NCBI GenBank assembly: GCA_016720075.1 | Contig: JADJXW010000020.1 | Span: forward strand, 372,001-436,000 | DNA: 64,000 nt | Reading direction: 5' to 3' | From: Pseudomonadota bacterium | GTDB taxonomy: Bacteria > Pseudomonadota > Gammaproteobacteria > Steroidobacterales > Steroidobacteraceae | Shown: positions 57,272-64,000 of the stretch, piece by piece | Layout: every line of letters begins with the position of its first letter | Numbering within the stretch: the stretch's first letter is position 1 | The notes under the pieces: generated by a model | Database searches by the model: none | Told to the model about the DNA's origin: nothing | What the model saw: the letters and a program-made list of their open reading frames with translations, nothing else | Translations under genes and position numbers: made by a program

Positions 57272-58353
57272 CAGGGGCTCCAGGGTCCGATCTTGTAGTG
57301 GGCCATGAGCATCTCGACGAATATCCAGACGATGGTCACGGGAATCAGCGCCTTCCAGCCCAGCCGCATGATCTGGTCATAGCGGTAGCGCGGGAACGTG
57401 GCGCGCAGCCACAGGAACAGGCACAGGAACAGGAACAGCTTGAAGGCCAGCCAGTGGGTGCCGTCGTTCAGCAGCGGTCCCAGCAGCGGGATCTGGAACA
57501 GGCTGCTGTCGGCCGCCACGTAGCCATTCAGCGGGCTCTGCCAGCCGCCGAAGAAGAACACGGCCGTCAGCGCCGCGATCAGGATCATGTTGGCGTATTC
57601 GGCCAGGAAGAACAGCGCGAAGCCGATGCCCGAATATTCCACGTGGAAGCCGGCGACGATCTCCGATTCACCCTCGGCCACGTCGAAGGGAGCGCGGTTG
57701 GTTTCCGCGACGCCCGAGATGAAATACACGACGAACAGCGGGAACAGCCAGAACCAGTTCCACGACAGGAAGCCGCCCGCCTGCTTCTCGATGACCACGC
57801 CCAGGTTCAGGCTGTTGGAGGCCATCAGCACGCCCACCAGCGCGAAGCCCATGGCGATCTCATACGCCACGATCTGCGCCGCCGAGCGCATGGCGCCCAG
57901 GAAGGCGTATTTGGAGTTCGACGCCCAGCCCGCGAGGATCACGCCATACACACCCACCGAGGTGAGTGACAGCACGTAAAGCAGGCCCGCATCCACGTTG
58001 GCGATGGCAAAGCCCGGCGCGATGGGCACCACGGCCCAGATGGCGAAGGCGGGAATCAGCGTGATGGCCGGCGCGATGCGGAACAGCACCTTGTTCGACG
58101 CCGACGGCACGACGATTTCCTTGATCAGCAGCTTGATCACGTCGGCAAAGGGCTGGCCCATGCCGGGCAGGAAACCGAAGATGCGCACGCGGTTCGGACC
58201 CCGGCGCACCTGCATCCAGCCGATGAGCTTGCGCTCCCACAGCGTGAGGTAGGCCACCGACAGGATCAGCACCACCGTGACGACGATGATCCACAGCGTC
58301 GACACCGCCGTGCTGCGGGCCAGTTCGGACAGCGACTCCCACCAGGCCATCAT
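57271..58353 (-). CDS. nuoH: NADH-quinone oxidoreductase subunit H
   Basis: Membrane subunit at the quinone site of complex I, 360 residues, eight helices. Conserved segments are RRGPNRVRIFGFLPGMGQPFADVIK, ERKLIGWMQ and ETNRAPFDVAEGESEIVAGF. The ATG overlaps the nuoG stop as ATGA. Confidence 0.98.
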   Translation of the reverse strand: MMAWWESLSELARSTAVSTLWIIVVTVVLILSVAYLTLWERKLIGWMQVRRGPNRVRIFGFLPGMGQPFADVIKLLIKEIVVPSASNKVLFRIAPAITLIPAFAIWAVVPIAPGFAIANVDAGLLYVLSLTSVGVYGVILAGWASNSKYAFLGAMRSAAQIVAYEIAMGFALVGVLMASNSLNLGVVIEKQAGGFLSWNWFWLFPLFVVYFISGVAETNRAPFDVAEGESEIVAGFHVEYSGIGFALFFLAEYANMILIAALTAVFFFGGWQSPLNGYVAADSSLFQIPLLGPLLNDGTHWLAFKLFLFLCLFLWLRATFPRYRYDQIMRLGWKALIPVTIVWIFVEMLMAHYKIGPWSP

Positions 58354-60536
58354 GACTCGGCTCCCGCGCCATAGACGACGCGCGGCGCCCGCGCCTCACG
58401 CGTGCGCTGCAGCGATGCCGCGCGGCGCACGATGGCATCGGCCTGGTAGACCTGCACGCCGGCTACCCGCGCCTGGCCCAGCGCAGTCGGCGCCGCCACG
58501 GCACCAATGCTGATCGGCGCGGCGCTGCGTTCGACCTGGGAGCGCAGCTGGTCGCGCACTTCCTCGGAGGAGTTCTGCTCGAAACCAGACAGGCCCAGGA
58601 GGTTGCCCAGCACGCGCAGCACCTTCCAGCCTGGCCTCGCCTCGCCCACCGGCAACGCGGCGCCGGTGAAGCTCTGCCACTGGCCTTCCAGGTTCACATA
58701 GGTGCCCGATGTCTCGGCAAACGTACCGATCGGCAACAGCACCTGCGCCACGGACTTGAGTTCTTCCGTGGCATAAGGCGTAGCGGCAACCACGTAGCCG
58801 GCTCCCTTGAGCGAGGCCAGCGCCTTTTCATGCAGCGAGTCCGCCGTGGGCTCCACATCCCACAGCAGGTAACCGCCCAGCGACTGCGACAGCATGGCGC
58901 CGGCGGAAAGGCCGGTGCTCGCCCGCGCTACGCCACCGGCAGCGCGATGCGGCAGCACGCCAGCCAGATGCGCGCCGGCGGCATTGCCGCCCTCTGCGAG
59001 CACGCCCAGCGACGCCCCCGTGGCAGCCGCCAGCGCCTGTGCGGCCGCGCGCAGCGCGGCATACTGCGGATGACGCAACGCCAGCGCGCCCAGCCAGATG
59101 GCCTTGCGCTGCGCGCCGCGCAGCGATTCGACCACCCTGCGGTGGCGATCAGTGACATCGGCCACCGAATTGCCGACGGTCGTGCCGCCCGCAGCCGACA
59201 CCAGCGCATTCAGCTCCGCCAGCTGGCGGGCAGGATCCACGACGATCTGCTCGGCCTCGAACAGGTATTCGAATGCGGCAGGGTTCAGGAAAGCGACGCT
59301 GGCGCCCGCGCGGGCCGCCTTGCGGACCCGATGCGCCAGCAGCGGCAGCTCCAGGCGCAGGTTCGATCCCACCACCAGCAGCCCCTGCAGCGTGTCGACC
59401 TCGGCAATGGCGCCGCCCAGCGTGGGCATGGCCGGATCGGCCGCGTCGCCCGAGAAATCAGGCTGGCGCAGGCGGTGATCGATGTTGGAGGTGCCCAGGC
59501 CCGCGGCCAGCTGCTGCAGCAGCGCGTATTCCTCGAGCGTGCTCGACGGACCCGCGAGCACGCCGAGCCCCGCGGCCGGCACGCCCTTCAGGCCATTGAC
59601 CGCCGCTTCGAGCGCGGTCTGCCAGTCCACTTCCTTCCAGGCGCCGTTGGACATGCGCAGCATCGGCTTTTCCAGCCGGTCCGCGCTGTAGATGCCCTCG
59701 TAGGAAAAGCGGTCACGGTCAGAGATCCAGCATTCATTGATGGCGTCGTTGGCGCGCGGCACCACTCGCATCAGCCGCCCGCGCAGCACATGCCCGTAGG
59801 TGTTGGTGCCCAGGCCATCGTGCGGCGACACCAGCGGCACCTGGCTCATTTCCCACGAGCGCGCGCGAAAGCGGAAGGGCTTGCTGTTCAGCGCGCCCAC
59901 CGGGCACAGGTCGATGATGTTGCCCGACAGCTCGTGATCGACGGTCTTCTCAACGTAGGTGCCGATCTCGTTGTGCTCGCCACGGTTCGTTGTGCCGAGT
60001 TCCGCGGCGCCGGTGATGTCCTGGCTGAACCGCACGCAGCGCGTGCAGTGGATGCAGCGCGTCATGTCGGTGGAGACCAGCGGACCGATGTTCTTGTCCT
60101 TCACCACGCGCTTGCGCTCGGCGTAGCGCGAGACATCGCGGCCATAGCCCACGGCCAGGTCCTGCAGCTCGCACTCGCCGCCCTGGTCGCAGATCGGGCA
60201 GTCGAGCGGATGGTTGATGAGCAGGAACTCCATCACCGATTTCTGTGCGGCGATGGCCTTGGCCGAGCGCGTGTGGACGATCATGCCGTCCATCACCGGC
60301 GTGGCGCAGGCCGGCAGCGGCTTGGGCGCCTTCTCGACTTCGACCAGGCACATGCGGCAGTTGGCCGCCACCGCGAGCTTCTCGTGGTAGCAGAAGCGCG
60401 GCACGTACACGTCGTTCGCGTCGGTGACGCGGATGAGCATCTCGCCCTTCTTCGCCTTCATCGGCACGCCGTCGACGGTGATCATCACCGAGTCGGACGG
60501 GGGAGCGGCCGGAGCGGTGGGGTTCGGTGTGCTCAT
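58350..60536 (-). CDS. nuoG: NADH-quinone oxidoreductase subunit G
   Basis: Large iron-sulfur subunit of complex I, 728 residues. The N-terminus holds a 2Fe-2S domain (FCYHEKLAVAANCRMCLVE... ACATP), the His-ligated cluster (HPLDCPICDQGGECELQ) and the 4Fe-4S pair (CIHCTRCVRF... DLCPVGAL). A molybdopterin-like domain without cofactor follows. The N7-type cluster motif is not apparent. It overlaps nuoF and nuoH by ATGA. Confidence 0.97.
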   Translation of the reverse strand: MSTPNPTAPAAPPSDSVMITVDGVPMKAKKGEMLIRVTDANDVYVPRFCYHEKLAVAANCRMCLVEVEKAPKPLPACATPVMDGMIVHTRSAKAIAAQKSVMEFLLINHPLDCPICDQGGECELQDLAVGYGRDVSRYAERKRVVKDKNIGPLVSTDMTRCIHCTRCVRFSQDITGAAELGTTNRGEHNEIGTYVEKTVDHELSGNIIDLCPVGALNSKPFRFRARSWEMSQVPLVSPHDGLGTNTYGHVLRGRLMRVVPRANDAINECWISDRDRFSYEGIYSADRLEKPMLRMSNGAWKEVDWQTALEAAVNGLKGVPAAGLGVLAGPSSTLEEYALLQQLAAGLGTSNIDHRLRQPDFSGDAADPAMPTLGGAIAEVDTLQGLLVVGSNLRLELPLLAHRVRKAARAGASVAFLNPAAFEYLFEAEQIVVDPARQLAELNALVSAAGGTTVGNSVADVTDRHRRVVESLRGAQRKAIWLGALALRHPQYAALRAAAQALAAATGASLGVLAEGGNAAGAHLAGVLPHRAAGGVARASTGLSAGAMLSQSLGGYLLWDVEPTADSLHEKALASLKGAGYVVAATPYATEELKSVAQVLLPIGTFAETSGTYVNLEGQWQSFTGAALPVGEARPGWKVLRVLGNLLGLSGFEQNSSEEVRDQLRSQVERSAAPISIGAVAAPTALGQARVAGVQVYQADAIVRRAASLQRTREARAPRVVYGAGAES

Positions 60537-61841
60537 GCCGCGACCTGCTGCGCGCCCACGATGCTGCGGCCGCCATGATCGATCATGTATTCGAACTCAT
60601 GCCGGAAATGCTTGATGAAGCTCTGCACCGGCCAGGCTGCCGCATCGCCCAGCGCGCAGATGGTGTGGCCTTCGATCTTGTTGGCCACCTGCACCAGCAG
60701 GTCGATGTCCTCGCGCCTGCCCTGCCCGGCCATGATCCGCTTGATGAGACGGTTGAGCCAGCCCGTGCCCTCGCGGCAGGGCGTGCACTGGCCGCAGCTC
60801 TCGCTCATGTAGAAGCGCGACAGGCGCTCGAGCACCTTCACCATGCAGGTGGTCTCGTCCATCACGATGACGGCGGCGGAGCCCACGCCTGAGCCTGCGG
60901 CCTTCACCGAGTCGTAGTCCATGTTGGTCTTCAGCATCGTCTCTGCCGGCACCACGGGGCAGGAGGATCCGCCAGGGATCACGGCCTTCAGCTTCCGCCC
61001 CCCCTGCATGCCCCCGGCCACTTCAAGCAGCTCGGCGAACGGGATGCCCATGGGCAGTTCGTAGTTGCCCGGCTTCGCCACATGGCCGGAAACCGAGAAG
61101 ATGATCGTGCCGCCCGAGTTCGGCACGCCCAGGCCCGCGAACCAGGCCGCGCCCTTGCGCAGGATGGTGGGCGTGGAGGCATAGCTCTGCGTGTTGTTGA
61201 TCGTGGTTGGCTTGCCGTACAGGCCGAAGGCGGCCGGGAACGGCGGCTTGAAGCGCGGCTTGCCCTGCTTGCCCTCGAGCGACTCGAGCAGCGCGGTTTC
61301 CTCGCCGCAGATGTAGGCCCCGCGCCGACCGCGCAGTAAATGTCCACATCGATGCCCGAGCCCTTGATGTTCTTGCCGAGCAGGCCCGCGGCGTAGGCTT
61401 CTTTCAGCGCCGCCTCGAAGCGCGGCACGGGTTCGCCCAGGAACTCGCCGCGGATGTAGTTGTAGCCCACGGTCGCGCCCATCGAATAGGCGCCGATGGC
61501 CATGCCCTCGATGAGCTGGTGCGGGTTGTAGCGCAGGATGTCGCGGTCGTGGCAGGTGCCGGGCTCGGACTCATCCGAATTGCACACGGCGTACTTCTGC
61601 CCCGGCGCAGTGCGCGGCATGAAGCTCCACTTCACGCCCACCGGAAAGCCGGCGCCGCCGCGGCCGCGCAGTCCGGAGGCCTTCACCGTCTCGATGATGG
61701 TCTCGCGCGGGGTCTTCTCGGCGAGGATCTTTTCCCACGCCTCGTAGCCGCCGATCTTGCGGTAGGTGTCGAGTTTCCACGGCTCCGGCGCTTCAGCACC
61801 TCGAAGCACACCAGGTTCAATTTGTCGTCCCACTTGCCCAT
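60533..61841 (-). CDS. nuoF: NADH-quinone oxidoreductase subunit F (two single-base frameshifts)
   Basis: NADH- and FMN-binding subunit of complex I. The protein starts MGKWDDKLNLVCFEVLK at ATG 61841, then loses one G (between 61790 and 61791) and continues as APEPWKLDTYRKIGGYEAW, GLRGRGGAGFPVGVKW and CNSDESEPGTCHDRD. A second missing G in the C run 61318-61321 shifts it again; corrected it reads AGAYICGEETALLESLEGKQG and proceeds to the cluster motif SCGQCTPCREG. Both breaks sit beside short G runs, and the rest is well conserved, so indel errors in the sequence are likely. Corrected length is about 436 residues. Confidence 0.95.
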
Positions 61842-61846
61842 GCGCG

Positions 61847-62353
61847 TCACTTCAGCTTGTCGAGCACGTCATCCACCTTCGAAGGGGTGAGGTACTCGTG
61901 GTAGATGTGGTCGACCATCATCATCGGCGCGCCCGTGCAGGCGGCCAGGCACTCTTCCTCGCACTTGAGGAAGATGCGGCCATCCGGCGTGCTCTCGCCC
62001 GTCTTGATACCCAGTTTCTTCTCGGTGTAGGCGACGATGTTCTCGGCGCCGTTCAGCATGCACGAGATGTTGGTGCAGATGCTCACGTGATGCCGGCCGC
62101 AGGGATGCGTCTCGAACATCGAATAGAAGCTGGCCACCTCGTACACCTGGATCGGCGGCAGCCGCAGGTATTCGGCCACGGCGTCCATCAGGTCGGAAGT
62201 GAGGAAGCCGTTGTTCTGTTCCTGCGTGAAGCGCAGCGCCGACAGCACGGCCGAGCGCTGCTTGCCCTCGGGGAAGCGCGCCACCCATTCGTCGATCTCG
62301 TGCCGCGTGTGCTCGTTGAGCAGTGCGGCCTTGCCAGTTGGCGCGGCGCTCAT
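61847..62353 (-). CDS. nuoE: NADH-quinone oxidoreductase subunit E
   Basis: Thioredoxin-fold 2Fe-2S subunit of complex I, 168 residues. Cluster N1a ligands appear as CTNISC and CLAAC, with VYEVASFYSMFETHPCGRHHVSICT upstream. It ends 5 nt before nuoF and overlaps nuoD by ATGA. Confidence 0.97.
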   Translation of the reverse strand: MSAAPTGKAALLNEHTRHEIDEWVARFPEGKQRSAVLSALRFTQEQNNGFLTSDLMDAVAEYLRLPPIQVYEVASFYSMFETHPCGRHHVSICTNISCMLNGAENIVAYTEKKLGIKTGESTPDGRIFLKCEEECLAACTGAPMMMVDHIYHEYLTPSKVDDVLDKLK

Positions 62354-63603
62354 CTGTCTACTTCTCCGAATACGATGTCCTGCGTGCCGATCACGGCCAC
62401 GACGTCGGCCAGCATGTGCCCCTCGACCATCTCCGGCAGCGCCGACAGGTGCGCGAAGCCCGGCGCGCGGCAGTGCAGCCGGTAGGGCTTGTTGGCGCCA
62501 TCCGACACCAGCAGCACGCCGAATTCGCCCTTGGGGGCCTCGACGGCGGCGTAGGTCTCGCCCTCCGGCACCGAGAACCCTTCGGTGAAATACTTGAAGT
62601 GATGGATGAGCGATTCCATGTCGCCCTTCATCTCTTCGCGGCGCGGCTGGCGGATCTTGCGATCATCGGCCATGACCGGCCCGGGGTTCTTGCGCAGCCA
62701 GTCAACGCATTGCCTGACGATCCGGTTCGACTGACGCATCTCCTCGACGCGCACCAGGTAACGGTCGTAGCAGTCGCCGTTAACGCCCACCGGGATATCG
62801 AAGTCCATGTCGGCATAGACCTCGTAGGGCTGCTTCTTGCGCAGGTCCCAGGCGATGCCGGAGCCGCGGATCATCGGGCCCGTGAATCCCAGCTGCATCG
62901 CGCGCTCCGGGGTCACCACACCGATGTTCACGGTGCGCTGCTTCCAGATGCGGTTGTCGGTGAGCAGGGTTTCGTATTCGTCGACGCAGCCCGGGAAGCG
63001 GGCCGTGAAATCCTCGATGAAATCGAGCAGCGAGCCCGAGCGCGACTCGTTCAACCGGTCGACGTCCTTCTGCGAGCGCCAGCGCGAGGCCTGGTAGCGC
63101 GGCATGGTTTCGGGCAGGTCGCGGTACACGCCGCCCGGCCGGTAGTACGTGGCGTGCATGCGCGTGCCCGACACCGCCTCGTAGCAGTCCATCAGGTCTT
63201 CGCGCTCGCGGAAGCAGAACAGGAACACGCTCATCGCGCCGATGTCGAGGCCATGCGCGCCCAGCCACAGCAGGTGGTTCAGGATGCGGGTGATCTCGTC
63301 GTACATCACGCGGATGTACTGCGCGCGCAGCGGCACCTGCACGCCGAGCAGCTTTTCCATCGCCATCACGTAGGCATGCTCGTTGCACATCATCGACACG
63401 TAGTCGAGCCGGTCCATGTAGCCGATGGACTGGTTGAAGGGCTTGTGCTCGGCCAGCTTCTCGGTGCCCCGGTGCAGCAGGCCCACGTGCGGGTCGGCCT
63501 TCATGATCGTTTCGCCGTCCATCTCGAGCACCAGGCGCAGCACGCCGTGCGCGGCCGGATGCTGCGGGCCGAAGTTCAGCGTGAAATTGCGGATCTCGGC
63601 CAT
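62350..63603 (-). CDS. nuoD: NADH-quinone oxidoreductase subunit D
   Basis: 49-kDa quinone-site subunit of complex I, 417 residues, separate from NuoC rather than fused. Hallmarks are NFGPQHPAAHGVLRLVLEMDGE, LHRGTEKLAEHK, YMDRLDYVSMMCNEHAY and the C-terminal IGTQDIVFGEVDR. The ATG overlaps the nuoC stop (TGATG). Confidence 0.98.
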   Translation of the reverse strand: MAEIRNFTLNFGPQHPAAHGVLRLVLEMDGETIMKADPHVGLLHRGTEKLAEHKPFNQSIGYMDRLDYVSMMCNEHAYVMAMEKLLGVQVPLRAQYIRVMYDEITRILNHLLWLGAHGLDIGAMSVFLFCFREREDLMDCYEAVSGTRMHATYYRPGGVYRDLPETMPRYQASRWRSQKDVDRLNESRSGSLLDFIEDFTARFPGCVDEYETLLTDNRIWKQRTVNIGVVTPERAMQLGFTGPMIRGSGIAWDLRKKQPYEVYADMDFDIPVGVNGDCYDRYLVRVEEMRQSNRIVRQCVDWLRKNPGPVMADDRKIRQPRREEMKGDMESLIHHFKYFTEGFSVPEGETYAAVEAPKGEFGVLLVSDGANKPYRLHCRAPGFAHLSALPEMVEGHMLADVVAVIGTQDIVFGEVDR

Positions 63604-64000
63604 CAGCTGCGCCCCTTCAGTTCCGGCGCGTAACGCACGTCGTCGCGGATCACGCGCGGCACCAGCGTGCGCTCGGTGATTTCCACCGGCACATAGACCA
63701 CGCGCTGCTTTTCGGCGTCGTACTTCACCTCGACATTGCCCACCAGCGGGAAGTCCTTGCGGAACGGATGCCCGATGAAGCCGTAATCGGTGAGGATGCG
63801 GCGCAGGTCGGGGTGGCCGTTGAACACGATGCCGAACAGGTCGAAGGCCTCGCGCTCGAACCAGTTGGCCGAGGCCCAGACGCCGGTGAGGGTGTCGAGC
63901 ACCGGATCCTGGTTGTCGGTGCAGAAGGCCCGCAGCGACAGGCGCTCGTTGTGCGTGACCGACAGCAGCTGGTAGAGCCCCGCGAAGCGCGGGCCGTCAT
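63603..64000 (-). CDS. nuoC: NADH-quinone oxidoreductase subunit C (5' end beyond window)
   Basis: 30-kDa subunit of complex I; the C-terminal 132 residues or so are present. The family signature ANWFEREAFDLFGIVFNGHPDLRRILTDYGF is intact (ERExxDxxGxxFxxHPDLRRIL), as is GHPFRKDFPL. The gene is open to the right edge; nuoA and nuoB are expected beyond it. Confidence 0.97.
   Translation of the reverse strand, partial: DGPRFAGLYQLLSVTHNERLSLRAFCTDNQDPVLDTLTGVWASANWFEREAFDLFGIVFNGHPDLRRILTDYGFIGHPFRKDFPLVGNVEVKYDAEKQRVVYVPVEITERTLVPRVIRDDVRYAPELKGRS

Overview
The window is high-GC, densely packed bacterial chromosome. Gene content and order point to a gammaproteobacterium. Evidence includes uvrC-pgsA-tRNAGly-tRNACys-(interrupted)-tRNALeu(UAA), the order known from E. 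coli uvrC-pgsA-glyW-cysT-leuZ, together with nudJ-mnmA near purB, a bifunctional thrA with thrB and thrC, msrPQ, and a nuo operon with separate nuoC and nuoD. The class II DAHP synthase, tryptophan 2,3-dioxygenase and the DUF1552/DUF1592 pair would suit a Xanthomonadales/Nevskiales/Steroidobacter-like lineage. That placement is inference. Layout, first half: cytochrome c maturation genes ccmC-B-A (partial) run up to tRNA-Leu; an antisense D-Ala-D-Ala endopeptidase sits inside the old tRNA operon; then tRNA-Cys, tRNA-Gly, pgsA, uvrC, DAHP synthase, a PhoPQ-type two-component system with a PepSY protein, a glycine-zipper envelope protein, mazG, a Nudix CoA pyrophosphatase and fumC (1-12.4 kb). 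On the plus strand follow purB, a conserved hypothetical, nudJ, mnmA, acnA, a HAD phosphatase and msrPQ (12.4-21.2 kb). kynA, a YgjP-like metallopeptidase, tatD, a NERD-domain protein and thrABC occupy 21.2-29.0 kb. Layout, second half: 29-39.4 kb is accessory. It holds a MocA-like nucleotidyltransferase, an NlpC/P60 lipoprotein, a PepSY membrane protein, a uracil-DNA-glycosylase-fold protein, an SPFH/zinc-ribbon membrane-stress-like module, a poly-C tract that may be an assembly join, and an operon of a GbsR regulator, membrane protein, two DUF4166 proteins, a DCC protein and a saccharopine-dehydrogenase-like protein. From 39.5 to 47.8 kb one tightly packed operon encodes a Tat-exported carotenoid/stilbene-cleaving-type dioxygenase, a MarR regulator, an exported metallo-beta-lactamase-fold protein, a DUF1592 c-type cytochrome, its DUF1552 partner and an exported ankyrin protein, behind a promoter bearing two palindromes. 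TMEM175, a Tat-exported SDR, a LexA-box-controlled pair of small unknown genes, yidB and initiator tRNA follow. The nuo operon (N back to C, cut by the right edge) fills 50.8-64 kb. Caveat: at least six conserved genes carry single-base frameshifts (fumC/nudL fusion, the 13.96-kb hypothetical, acnA, thrA, the MBL gene, nuoF twice), most in short G/C runs. Uncorrected sequencing or assembly indels are the simplest explanation, so I annotate these as genes rather than pseudogenes. The best candidates for undescribed biology are the MarR-controlled exported oxidative operon, the SOS-box two-gene operon, and the SPFH/zinc-ribbon module that lacks PspA.
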